Assembly (NCBI RefSeq): GCF_003634095.1
Contig: NZ_RBIR01000008.1
Span: 62,001-126,000, forward strand
Direction of reading: 5' to 3'
DNA length: 64,000 nt
From: Arthrobacter oryzae
GTDB lineage: Bacteria > Actinomycetota > Actinomycetes > Actinomycetales > Micrococcaceae
Positions 36,340-44,957 of this stretch are shown piece by piece (position 1 is the stretch's first letter; every line of letters starts with the position of its first letter). The position numbers were made by a program, and so were the translations under genes. The notes under the pieces are model-generated. The model was not told the origin of the DNA, made no database searches, and saw nothing but the letters and a program-made list of their open reading frames with translations.

Positions 36340-38373
36340 TCAACCGCGGGACGCCGTCGTGGCACGCTGGCCACAGGACTCAAGCATCGCCACGAGCACC
36401 CGGTGGAGCTCCCCGGCGCCCTCTATCCGCTCGGGCAGCCGCGCCATGAGATCGGCCGGGCCCAGCAGCACAGCGCGGTCCTGCCAGCCGCCAAGGCCCC
36501 CGTGGGATCCCACGAGGCCCTCGAACGCGGCGACGTCGCCGGTCACCGCATCAACTGTGCTGTTGACGTAGAGATCCGGTGCCTTCGGACGCATCAGCGC
36601 CTCTCTGAGGACCCGCGCGGCATGGGACCCGAAATCGGCCAGCGGGTCCGTGCCCTCCACGGCACCGCTGGCGAGGTTGATGCGCCCGCCGCTGCCGATC
36701 GCCCACGGTCGGCCGCCCTCGTCGACGCCGGCAACGAACCCGACGCCTGGATGGCCAACCAGCCCGGGGACGAGGGCCGGCCACTGCCGGTCGAGGGCGT
36801 CGAGAGTCCAGCGCCGGTCCCCCCGCACATAGACCAGGCCCAGGTTGCCCGAGCCCACCACGACGACCGGCTCTTCGGCGTCGCGGCCCGGAGCATGTGT
36901 CTGCTGTGCCTTGGCGAGCACCTGATCGGCACGGACGGCGAGCTTCCCGCTCATCCCGCCGCCCGCAATGTCGCCGGCAATGGAGTCCGCGCGCCCCAGC
37001 CCCTCGACCGAGGCATCCACGTTCTGGACCTGTTCGTCGATGAGCTCCGCACACAAGTCACCCAGCGTCTGGCCATAGAGGTCAGCGAACGGGGTGCCCT
37101 GGGACTGTCCGTGGTCTGAGAGCACCATCATGCGGTACCGGCGGGGAGCGGTCCCGGCCAGCCGGGCCAAGGTTCCCAGGGTGCGGTCCAAACCGTCCAG
37201 GGCGGCGAGCGATTCGGGCCGGAACATGCCCGCGTGGTGGGCGATCTCGTCGTAGTCCACGTAGTCGACATAGATGCTCTTCGTGCCGCGGCGCAGCTCC
37301 TCTGCCACGAGGAAAGTGTTCAGGTCCCGCAGGAGGCTGTTGGTGACGGCCCGCAGCAGGGCGAAGGTCCAGTCTCGATGCACACGCGGGTTGAGGTCGC
37401 GTTTGACCTGACTGCGGGCCTGCCAACGCTCCTTGAAAATCTCCCCGGCGGTCCGCGTGAGGCTGCGCATGAACCCGTTGGGCGAGGCGAAAAACCAGGC
37501 GAACGCACGACGGGTTTGGGTGGAGCCGCGTCCCATCTCCACCCGGCTCATTGTCATGAGGGACCGGGGCGCGTCGCCGGTGAACAGGTTCGAAATGGAG
37601 ACGCCGTCGTCGTATAGCAGGCCTTCGCCGGTGCTGTGCCTTTCCTCTATCACCCGGGCGTCTGCCGGACGGTTGGCCACGAGGACCCGGCCGAGCTCAC
37701 GGTCGTACCACCGGAAGGCAGGAACCCCGTCCACGGTGCCGTGCAGAATGCCCAGCTGGCTGGCTGGCGTGGTGCATGGCAGCTGGGGGGTCCATTCGCG
37801 GAACGTGTACTCCCCCGATGTCAGCCAGCGCCGGATATGGGGCACCGCACCGGACTGGACCGCCCACTGCAGCACGGGGAAAGGGACACCGTCGAGCTGC
37901 ACGAACAGGACGCCATCCACCTCCGGATCGGTCACCTCCTGCTGCCGCCGCGCCCGTCCTGCCAGCGAAGTGATCAGGCCCTCATCGGTACCGGCCGTGG
38001 CCGCCCAGGAGATGAGGGTGCCGACGACGGCGCTGACCCAGGTTGCGGCCAGGGCGGTCCAGACCGTCGATTCGATCCCGGGCACCAGCCGGATGGCGAC
38101 GTACATGATCAGTGCCTGGCCGAGCAGGGCGGTGAGCCCCACCGCCAGCCAGCCGACCCTGGCCGAGATCTCCACCAGTACCGGACGGAAGACCAGTCCG
38201 ACGACGCCGGCCACCGCGGCCACGGCGGCGTATGCCCACCAGCTTGTTGCCGAGAACCCCGGCAAGAGCGCGCCGGTGATGATGAGGGCTACGGTCGAGG
38301 CAGCCCAGGCAGCGCCCAATCTGGCCAGGTCGGCGACTCGGACGCCGCGGGCGCGGGTGGCGCTCGTCGGCAT
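36340..38373 (-). CDS. holin-like membrane domain fused to alkaline phosphatase-superfamily domain
   Basis: This 677-residue protein joins two parts. Residues about 15-135 are four hydrophobic helices of the phage-holin-4_2-like type (GAAWAASTVALIITGALLPG and on). Residues about 150-670 are an alkaline phosphatase-superfamily domain, as in nucleotide pyrophosphatase/phosphodiesterases: VLFVQLDGVPFPVL supplies the metal Asp, TPASQLGILHG the nucleophile region, and YVDYDEIAHHAGM and VLSDHGQSQG the remaining metal ligands. It probably hydrolyses a phosphodiester at the membrane; substrate unknown. This is not evidence of a prophage. ATG at 38373 has CATACT 6 nt upstream. It runs away from the 54-aa gene. 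Confidence 0.85.
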   Translation of the reverse strand: MPTSATRARGVRVADLARLGAAWAASTVALIITGALLPGFSATSWWAYAAVAAVAGVVGLVFRPVLVEISARVGWLAVGLTALLGQALIMYVAIRLVPGIESTVWTALAATWVSAVVGTLISWAATAGTDEGLITSLAGRARRQQEVTDPEVDGVLFVQLDGVPFPVLQWAVQSGAVPHIRRWLTSGEYTFREWTPQLPCTTPASQLGILHGTVDGVPAFRWYDRELGRVLVANRPADARVIEERHSTGEGLLYDDGVSISNLFTGDAPRSLMTMSRVEMGRGSTQTRRAFAWFFASPNGFMRSLTRTAGEIFKERWQARSQVKRDLNPRVHRDWTFALLRAVTNSLLRDLNTFLVAEELRRGTKSIYVDYVDYDEIAHHAGMFRPESLAALDGLDRTLGTLARLAGTAPRRYRMMVLSDHGQSQGTPFADLYGQTLGDLCAELIDEQVQNVDASVEGLGRADSIAGDIAGGGMSGKLAVRADQVLAKAQQTHAPGRDAEEPVVVVGSGNLGLVYVRGDRRWTLDALDRQWPALVPGLVGHPGVGFVAGVDEGGRPWAIGSGGRINLASGAVEGTDPLADFGSHAARVLREALMRPKAPDLYVNSTVDAVTGDVAAFEGLVGSHGGLGGWQDRAVLLGPADLMARLPERIEGAGELHRVLVAMLESCGQRATTASRG

Positions 38374-38446
38374 TTTCTCAGTATGGCTGGCCGCGACCGG
38401 CTGGCACTCACCCGCACCGGGTGAGAATGACGGATATGGGGACGGT

Positions 38447-38611
38447 CTAGTCGTCCTCGTCCTTCTCCCACGCTTCGTTGCGCGCCTTGACCTTTTCGAG
38501 GGCGTGCTGGGCTTCCTCGCGGGTCTTGTACGGACCGATCAACTGGCTCCAGTCGGACATCGCGTCCTCTTCGATCTCGTGAGTGTTGACGTTGTACCAG
38601 TATTCGGGCAT
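38447..38611 (-). CDS. 54-aa acidic SPOR-like small protein
   Basis: This short gene encodes 54 residues: it opens [17 protein letters not shown], continues with [20 protein letters not shown] and ends in the acidic EKDEDD. The segment [16 protein letters not shown] is typical of SPOR-like repeats, which in other proteins bind denuded peptidoglycan; here it is alone and its role is unknown. ATG at 38611 has AAGGAG 6 nt upstream, a strong signal. It lies next to the divergent map gene, an arrangement I recall from other actinobacteria. It is easily missed because of its size. Confidence 0.85.
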   Translation of the reverse strand: MPEYWYNVNTHEIEEDAMSDWSQLIGPYKTREEAQHALEKVKARNEAWEKDEDD

Positions 38612-38659
38612 TGGTGCTCCTTCGCGTACCGCCGGTCCGGGAGGCTCAAGCCGCCTGGT

Positions 38660-38766
38660 GTCCGGGTTGTGTTTTCGGGTTGTGTTTTCGGGTTGTGTTT
38701 TCGAGACTGTGTATTCGGGGCTGTGTGTTCCCAGGCTGTGTTTTCCCAGACTGTGTTTTCCAGGCT
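38660..38766. repeat. seven degenerate ~14-bp repeats upstream of map
   Basis: The motif (T/C)TGTGTTTTC, with GGGT, GAGA, CCAG or similar in between, recurs seven times at 13-15-bp steps: the first three are near-identical, the later four diverge. It ends 27 bp before the map start and lies between the 54-aa gene and map. It may be a slippage tract; the T-rich strand could curve DNA near the map promoter. Confidence 0.85.
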
Positions 38767-38781
38767 GCGCCCGGCAGCTTA

Positions 38782-38793
38782 TATGATCAATCT
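38782..38793 (+). promoter_or_regulatory. -10 element TATGAT, 6 nt before map
   Basis: TATGAT (38782-38787) differs from consensus TATAAT in one base. CAATCT separates it from the ATG of map, and no ribosome site is present, so map is probably leaderless. Confidence 0.7.
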
Positions 38794-39672
38794 ATGCCTT
38801 CTCTAGCTTCGACTGCACCCATCGGCACGCTTGTCCCGGGGACAGTGAGCCCGCAGCTTGCTGTGCCGCCGTCTATCCCGCGCCCGGAATATGTGGGCAA
38901 GCCGAGTCCGGCCAAATTCACCGGATCCGAGGTCAAGTCGGCAGAGACCATCGAGAAAATCCGGATCGCCTCCCGGATCGCGGCCCAAGCCATCGTGGAG
39001 GTCGGCAAGCACATCGAACCCGGCGTCACCACGGACCAGCTGGACCGGGTGGGCCACGAGTTCCTGCTGGACCACAAGGCGTACCCCTCCACTCTCGGGT
39101 ACCGCGGCTTTCCGAAGTCTCTCTGCGCCTCGCTCAACGAGGTCATCTGCCACGGGATCCCTGACACCACTGTGGTCCGGGACGGCGACATCCTCAACAT
39201 CGACATCACCGCCTTCATTGGCGGCGTGCATGGCGACACCAACTACACGTTCCTGGTCGGCGACGTCGACGAGGAATCCCGCCTCCTGGTAGAGCGCACC
39301 AAGGAATCCTTGAACCGTGCCATCCGGGCGGTGGCGCCGGGACGCGAAATCAACGTGATCGGCCGGACCATTGAGTCCTACGCCAAGCGCTTCGGCTACG
39401 GCGTGGTCCGCGACTTCACCGGCCACGGCGTCGGCGAGGCCTTCCACACCGGGCTGATTATTCCGCACTATGACGCCGCTCCTGCGTACAACACCGTCAT
39501 GGAAACGGGTATGGTGTTCACGATCGAGCCGATGCTGACCCTGGGCACCGTTGACTGGGACATGTGGGCCGATGACTGGACTGTTGTGACCCGCGACCAC
39601 AAACGCACCGCACAGTTTGAGCACACACTGCTGGTCACGGAGTCCGGCGCTGAGGTTCTCACTCTGCCATAG
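38794..39672 (+). CDS. map: type I methionine aminopeptidase
   Basis: This enzyme removes the N-terminal Met from new proteins; 292 residues, with an N-terminal extension of about 45 residues typical of actinobacterial MapB-type forms ([19 protein letters not shown]). The five metal ligands are visible: Asp in [11 protein letters not shown] and HGDTNYTF, His in [12 protein letters not shown], Glu in [10 protein letters not shown] and Glu in AQFEHTLLV. The start ATG 38794 lacks a ribosome site and is preceded by a near-consensus -10 at 6 nt. The repeat tract precedes the promoter. ppgK follows 132 bp downstream on the same strand. Confidence 0.95.
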   Translation: MPSLASTAPIGTLVPGTVSPQLAVPPSIPRPEYVGKPSPAKFTGSEVKSAETIEKIRIASRIAAQAIVEVGKHIEPGVTTDQLDRVGHEFLLDHKAYPSTLGYRGFPKSLCASLNEVICHGIPDTTVVRDGDILNIDITAFIGGVHGDTNYTFLVGDVDEESRLLVERTKESLNRAIRAVAPGREINVIGRTIESYAKRFGYGVVRDFTGHGVGEAFHTGLIIPHYDAAPAYNTVMETGMVFTIEPMLTLGTVDWDMWADDWTVVTRDHKRTAQFEHTLLVTESGAEVLTLP

Positions 39673-39804
39673 ACCGCGCTCCACCCGGTCGGTCCCTGAG
39701 GACCGGTTGTTCACCAGTTCCAACCTGTTTGCTACCAGTTTTCCCCTGTTTCTCGCCGGCCCCGGCCGGTACCACAGCCCGCCCCTGCCACGAACGGAAC
39801 GATT

Positions 39805-40608
<804 letters not shown>

Positions 40609-40612
40609 CTCA

Positions 40613-41371
40613 ATGACCGGGCCAGGCTCTGGCGTCGTTATCGTCACCGGCGCCAGCCGCGGCATCGGGGCGGCGATCGCCCTGCGGGCCGCGGCGGCCG
40701 GCTACGCCGTCGTGGTCAACTACTCCAACGACGACGCCGGTGCCGCTGAGGTGGTACAGGCCATCACCGGGAGCGGGGGAACTGCGCAGGCAGTGCGCGC
40801 CGATGTCAGCGATCGGACCGCGGTTTCCGGACTGTTCGACGCCGCAATGGGCCTGGGCCCGCTGGCCGCCGTCGTGAACAACGCAGGCATCACCGGCAAC
40901 CTGATCGGCCCCTTGGTGGACGTGCCGGAAGACACTGTCCGCCGTGTCCTCGACGTCAACGTGGCGGGCCTGATCTTTGTCTGCCAGGAGGCTGTACGCA
41001 GGATGGGCCGCGACCACGGCGGCAGTGGCGGCTCCATCATCAACATTTCCTCCACGGCGACAAAAGCCGGTTCGCCCGGAACGTGGGCGCACTACGCGGC
41101 GTCCAAGGGCGCCGTCGACGTCCTTACCGTGGGGCTGGCGGCTGAAGTGGCGGCGGAGGGCATCCGGGTGAACGCCGTGGCTCCGGGGAGCACAAACACC
41201 GGACTGCACGCTGCCGCCGGCATGCCGGACCGGGTGGAGCGGCTCAATTCTACGATCCCGATGGGCCGGGGCGCGGAGCCTGGCGAGATTGCGGCAGCAG
41301 TCCTGTGGCTTCTGTCCGGGGAGGCCTCCTACGTTACCGGCGCGGTGCTCCCGGTCGCTGGCGGCCGCTAG
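40613..41371 (+). CDS. SDR family NAD(P)-dependent oxidoreductase
   Basis: This 252-residue classical short-chain dehydrogenase has the cofactor motif VTGASRGIGAAI, NNAGITG, the Ser of NISSTATKAGSP and the catalytic YAASK at about residue 160. It ends VTGAVLPVAGGR. It is like glucose 1-dehydrogenases and FabG-type reductases, but the substrate cannot be told. ATG at 40613 lies 4 nt after the ppgK stop. Pairing with a glucokinase hints at sugar chemistry, which is inference only. It converges on nrdR. Confidence 0.9.
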   Translation: MTGPGSGVVIVTGASRGIGAAIALRAAAAGYAVVVNYSNDDAGAAEVVQAITGSGGTAQAVRADVSDRTAVSGLFDAAMGLGPLAAVVNNAGITGNLIGPLVDVPEDTVRRVLDVNVAGLIFVCQEAVRRMGRDHGGSGGSIINISSTATKAGSPGTWAHYAASKGAVDVLTVGLAAEVAAEGIRVNAVAPGSTNTGLHAAAGMPDRVERLNSTIPMGRGAEPGEIAAAVLWLLSGEASYVTGAVLPVAGGR

Positions 41372-41407
41372 ATCCAACGCCCCCCGCGAGCCCGTGGGGC
41401 TGGAGCC

Positions 41408-41459
41408 GGTGGTGGCCGCGGCTTCCCCTCCGCTGCCACCACCAGAGTCTGTGGTGGTG
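41408..41459. terminator. three-arm hairpin between SDR gene and nrdR
   Basis: GGTGGTGGC (41408-41416) can pair with GCCACCACC (41435-41443), and the latter can instead pair with TGGTGGTG (41452-41459). The two hairpins exclude each other. It lies between convergent genes, so termination on one or both strands is the simplest role. Confidence 0.5.
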
Positions 41460-41510
41460 CCCTTTACCCGGTTAGACCGGAACAGTCCCTGGGACTGAAG
41501 AACACAAATC

Positions 41511-42014
41511 TTACGACGGCGCCTGAAGCGTGCTCTTCTGCGGGGTCTTGCCGTCCCGGCCCTTGGTTTCTGCCTCGTGCCGAAGCAGGGAAATCGCGGA
41601 TTCGAAATCTTCCAGCGATTCGAAGGCCTGGTAGACGCTGGCGAAGCGCAGGTAAGCAACCTCATCGAGCCGTTGCAGCGGCTCCAGGATTGCCAGCCCG
41701 ACCTCGTGGGCTTCAATTTCGGCGGCGCCGGATCCCCGGATTGTCTCCTCGACTTCCTGGGCCAGCAGCGCGAGATCGTCTTCCGTGACCGGGCGGCCCT
41801 GGCAGGCCTTGCGGACGCCGTTGATGACCTTGCTGCGGCTGAAGGGCTCGCCGACGCCCGATCGCTTGATGACGGTCAGGCTGGTGGTTTCCACAGTGGT
41901 GAACCGGCGGCCGCATTCGGGGCACTGCCGGCGGCGTCGGATGGCCGAACCGTCGTCGGCGATCCGGCTGTCCACCACGCGCGAGTCAGGGTTTCGGCAG
42001 AACGGGCAATACAT
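41511..42014 (-). CDS. nrdR: transcriptional repressor NrdR
   Basis: NrdR represses ribonucleotide reductase genes when bound to (d)ATP; 167 residues. The N-terminal zinc ribbon has MYCPFCRN and QCPECGRRF (four Cys), and the ATP-cone begins [20 protein letters not shown]. The C-terminal tail beyond residue 150 is Lys/Gln-rich. ATG at 42014 has GGGGAGGA 7 nt upstream, a strong ribosome site. Two NrdR-box-like palindromes lie 90-130 bp upstream, so it probably represses itself. No nrd reductase gene is in the window. hisD is upstream on the same strand. Confidence 0.95.
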   Translation of the reverse strand: MYCPFCRNPDSRVVDSRIADDGSAIRRRRQCPECGRRFTTVETTSLTVIKRSGVGEPFSRSKVINGVRKACQGRPVTEDDLALLAQEVEETIRGSGAAEIEAHEVGLAILEPLQRLDEVAYLRFASVYQAFESLEDFESAISLLRHEAETKGRDGKTPQKSTLQAPS

Positions 42015-42102
42015 GTCTTTTCCTCCCCTGTCGCAATCCGCAGCATCAGCGCCGCTAGCTAGCGGGCGCGGCTGTCAGCCGGCCCCTGCAAACTCAGTTT
42101 AC

Positions 42103-42148
42103 GACTAGATGTAGCTGAATAACAAGCCTGTAATTACTACATGTAGTG
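42103..42148 (-). promoter_or_regulatory. pair of NrdR-box-like palindromes
   Basis: CTAGATGTAG (42105-42114) and the perfect CTACATGTAG (42137-42146) have centres 32 bp apart, about three helical turns. NrdR boxes occur in such pairs at about 31-32 bp. They stand between hisD and nrdR, upstream of nrdR, which suggests autoregulation. Confidence 0.65.
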
Positions 42149-42184
42149 GTTCGGGCCCCTGGACTGCGGGGGAACTGCTGGGGC

Positions 42185-43570
42185 CTACCGGGCGGCGAAG
42201 CGCGCCGTGACGGCCTCGCCGTGGGCCGGCAGGTCCTCCGCGCCGGAGAGGCTGACGATGTGCCCGCTGACCTGCTCCAATGCCGAGCGGCTGTAGTTGA
42301 TGACCTGGATGGCCCGCAGGAAGGTGGTCACGTTCAGCCCGGAGGAGAAGGCCGCGGTGCCGCTGGTCGGCAGCACGTGGTTGGAGCCGGCGCAGTAGTC
42401 GCCGAGGCTCACGGGGCTGTAGTCGCCCACGAAGATCGCGCCGGCGCTGCGGATGCGCGCGGCCACCCTGGCGGCGTCGGCGGTCATGATTTCGAGGTGC
42501 TCCGCGGCGTACGCGTCGCAGGCGGCGATGCCCTGCGCCAGGTCTTCGACGAGGACAACGCCGGACTGCGGACCGGAGAGCGCTTCACGGACGCGGCCGG
42601 AGTGCTTGGTTGCCGCCGCCTGCCGCTCGAGTTCCACGCGGACGTCCGCCGCGAGGGCCTCGGAGTCGGTGAACAGGACCGAGGCCGCCTTGGGGTCGTG
42701 CTCGGCCTGGCTGATGAGGTCCGCGGCAACGAGGGCGGGGCTGGCGGTGGAGTCCGCGAGGATCGCAATCTCGGTGGTGCCGGCCTCGGAGTCGATCCCC
42801 ACGACCCCCTTGACCAGCCGCTTCGCGGTGGCGACGAAGATGTTGCCCGGACCTGTCACCACGTCCACGGGGTCGATCCCGGGCAGGGACGCCGGGCCGG
42901 AAGCATCGGCGGGGATGCCATACGCAAAGGTCGCGATGGCCTGGGCCCCGCCGATCGCGTAGACCTCCTCGATGCCCAGCAGGCATGCCGCCGCCAGGAT
43001 CGTGGGGTGGGGCAGTCCGCCGAAGTTCTTTTGCGGCGGCGAGGCCAGGGCAATGGATTCGACGCCTGCGGCCAGTGCCGGGACCACGTTCATGATCACC
43101 GAGGACGGGTACACGGCCAGGCCGCCGGGAACGTAGAGCCCCACGCGTGCCACGGGCACCCAGTTTTGACTCACGACGGCACCCTCACCGAGTTCGACGT
43201 CGACGTTCGCCGGCCGCTGGGCGTCGGCGAAGCGGCGGGCCCGGCGGATGGACTCCTCGAGCGCCGCGCGCACGGCGGGGTCGAGGTCCGCGAGGGCCGC
43301 GTGCAACGCCTCGGCCGGGACCCGGGGGTGCGTCTGCTCGACGCCGTCAAAGGACAGTGCCAGTTCCCCGAGGGCGGCGAAGCCGCGCGTGCGGACGGCG
43401 GAGATGATCTCCAAAACCTTGTCCTCGGCGTCGGCCAGGGTGTTGGACTGTGCCCGGGGAACGGCCGCGCGCAGTCCGGCGAGGGACAGCTGCTTGCCGC
43501 GCACATCGACCGTGCGGAAGTTCAGGGCAGCGGGAATCGGGGTCACGGTGCTGTCAGGAGTTAGGCTCAC
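42185..43570 (-). CDS. hisD: histidinol dehydrogenase
   Basis: This zinc enzyme does the last two steps of histidine synthesis, histidinol to histidine with NAD; 461 residues. Conserved parts are [36 protein letters not shown], the zinc and catalytic segment [10 protein letters not shown] and [17 protein letters not shown]. The start is GTG at 43570 with no ribosome site; TAAAAT stands 6 nt upstream, so the mRNA is probably leaderless. No other his genes are on this strand near it (hisC and others would lie elsewhere), so it is a lone his gene here. nrdR follows after 170 bp. Confidence 0.95.
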   Translation of the reverse strand: MSLTPDSTVTPIPAALNFRTVDVRGKQLSLAGLRAAVPRAQSNTLADAEDKVLEIISAVRTRGFAALGELALSFDGVEQTHPRVPAEALHAALADLDPAVRAALEESIRRARRFADAQRPANVDVELGEGAVVSQNWVPVARVGLYVPGGLAVYPSSVIMNVVPALAAGVESIALASPPQKNFGGLPHPTILAAACLLGIEEVYAIGGAQAIATFAYGIPADASGPASLPGIDPVDVVTGPGNIFVATAKRLVKGVVGIDSEAGTTEIAILADSTASPALVAADLISQAEHDPKAASVLFTDSEALAADVRVELERQAAATKHSGRVREALSGPQSGVVLVEDLAQGIAACDAYAAEHLEIMTADAARVAARIRSAGAIFVGDYSPVSLGDYCAGSNHVLPTSGTAAFSSGLNVTTFLRAIQVINYSRSALEQVSGHIVSLSGAEDLPAHGEAVTARFAAR

Positions 43571-43582
43571 CCGATCATTTTA
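43571..43582 (-). promoter_or_regulatory. -10 element TAAAAT, 6 nt before hisD
   Basis: On the minus strand TAAAAT (43582-43577) is followed by GATCGG and the GTG start. This is one base from the TATAAT consensus and predicts a leaderless hisD mRNA. Confidence 0.65.
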
Positions 43583-43667
43583 CGTGCCCGGCGGTCCGAA
43601 CCGTCGCTGTGACGCCGCCGCGGCCCGCTCCGCCCGCGCCTGCCGGCCCTCCGGTGACCCCGGGGCG

Positions 43668-44285
43668 TCAGGCGCGGGGCTTATTGCCGGAGCCCGGGAA
43701 GAGGGCGTTGAGGAAGATGGCCAGGGCGATCGCCCCGGGCCAGATGGCGAGGACCGCGTAGGACCGCAGTGAGAAAGCGACGCTGGCATTGGCCGAGGTA
43801 TCGGCCGGCGCTCCCCACAATTGTGCGCTGAGGATGCCTGTCCCCCAGGCGAGGAGCGTGCCGGCAACGCCGGCGAGGACCATCAGCAGGATGGTGCCGG
43901 GCCGGGGTTGTTCGTGTTTGGACCCGGCCACGAACGATCCTGCAATGCAGCCGGCGAGCAGGCACAGTCCTCCCAGCACCAGGTCCCTGGGCAGCCAGGT
44001 CGCGGTGTTCGTGCCGGCGGCGAGGTCCGGGTTTCCGGTCAGCAGGTTCAGGCCCGACGGCGACAAGAGCCACCAGAGCAGACCCACCGGGATGCCGGCG
44101 GCCGCGATGACGGCGGCCTTTTGCCACCGGGTCCGGCCTGGTGCGGGCTGCCGGCCCGGTTCCGCGGACGTCTCAGGCTGCTCGGACGTCTCAGGCTGCG
44201 CGGACGTCTCCGGCTGCGCGGGCGTTTCCGGGTGCGCGGGCTCGCCGGTGTGCCGGACCGAACCGTCTACTGCGGGGTGTGTCAT
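43668..44285 (-). CDS. membrane protein with N-terminal QPETSA repeats (DUF2567-like)
   Basis: This 205-residue protein has a polar N-terminus of about 55 residues with four hexapeptides like QPETSA (HPETPA, QPETSA, QPETSE, QPETSA), then four hydrophobic helices: AAVIAAAGIPVGLLWWLLSP, LVLGGLCLLAGCIAGSFVAG, GTILLMVLAGVAGTLLAWG and AVLAIWPGAIALAIFLNALF. The arrangement recalls DUF2567 proteins of mycobacteria; this is a weak assignment. ATG at 44285 is chosen since the upstream extension is not coding-like. TACCGT lies 7 nt upstream. The function is unknown. The flavin reductase gene diverges. Confidence 0.65.
   Translation of the reverse strand: MTHPAVDGSVRHTGEPAHPETPAQPETSAQPETSEQPETSAEPGRQPAPGRTRWQKAAVIAAAGIPVGLLWWLLSPSGLNLLTGNPDLAAGTNTATWLPRDLVLGGLCLLAGCIAGSFVAGSKHEQPRPGTILLMVLAGVAGTLLAWGTGILSAQLWGAPADTSANASVAFSLRSYAVLAIWPGAIALAIFLNALFPGSGNKPRA
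44165..44236. repeat. four 18-bp tandem repeats in the DUF2567-like gene
   Basis: Four units of CGGACGTCTCAGGCTGCN or close (44165, 44183, 44201, 44219) run head to tail, the first three nearly identical. They encode the hexapeptides QPETSA/QPETSE/HPETPA on the minus strand. Repeat number can change without a frameshift. Confidence 0.9.
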
Positions 44286-44440
44286 GCAACAAACGGTAAC
44301 AAGGATTCCGCCGTCCGGGCACATGACGCCGCGAGAGGCAACATGACGGCGGCCGGAAACAAGTGCCCCAGCGGCGGCAAGCGGAATACGCTGGCAGAGT
44401 AGGGACATGACACGCACGTGCAGCAAGGGGTTGGATCGCA

Positions 44441-44941
44441 GTGGCCACAGATGAGGGAATCTTCGAGGGGACTTTCAGGGAAATGTTCCGCCGGCACGCC
44501 GCGGGCGTGGCCATCATCACCGCCAACCACAACGGCGTCCCGTTCGGGTTTACGGCGACGTCGGTGGCGTCGCTGTCCGCGAAGCCGCCACGGTTCACGT
44601 TCAACATGGCCAGGACCTCCCGCTCGTGGCCGGCCGTGGCGAACGCCACTTACATCGGCGTGCACATGCTGGGACTGGAAAACCAGGACCTCGCCGACCG
44701 CTTCGCCCGCGGCGGAAACCGGTTCGACGGCGACCACTGGGAACTCGGGCCGCACGAGGTACCCGTGCTCAAGGACGTCACCGGGTGGCTGATCGGCAAG
44801 GTGCAGATGCGGCTGTCATTCGAGAACAACGCCGTCGTGGTGGTCGAGGTGGTGGAGGGCCAGGTCGGAGCGGACGGCGCTCCCCTGCTCTACCACTCCG
44901 GGGGTTACAGCCAGCCCGTTCCGCTCGACTACGAGATCTGA
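44441..44941 (+). CDS. flavin reductase family protein
   Basis: This 166-residue protein has the FMN-binding split-barrel of flavin reductases that supply reduced flavin to partner monooxygenases. FRRHAAGVAIITANHNGVPF, GFTATSVASLSAKPPRFTFN and a late HSGGYSQPV are the family's usual positions. The partner is unknown; no oxygenase is adjacent. The start is GTG at 44441 with AAGGGG about 12 nt upstream. It ends 17 bp from the dnaE stop, the two converging. Confidence 0.88.
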   Translation: MATDEGIFEGTFREMFRRHAAGVAIITANHNGVPFGFTATSVASLSAKPPRFTFNMARTSRSWPAVANATYIGVHMLGLENQDLADRFARGGNRFDGDHWELGPHEVPVLKDVTGWLIGKVQMRLSFENNAVVVVEVVEGQVGADGAPLLYHSGGYSQPVPLDYEI

Positions 44942-44957
44942 AGGGCCCGCCGCGCCG

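Noticed and set aside
36340-38373. Prophage remnant, because of the holin-like domain
   Set aside because: There is no other phage gene, no integrase and no attachment site; the domain is fused to a phosphodiesterase-like enzyme and the neighbours are housekeeping genes.
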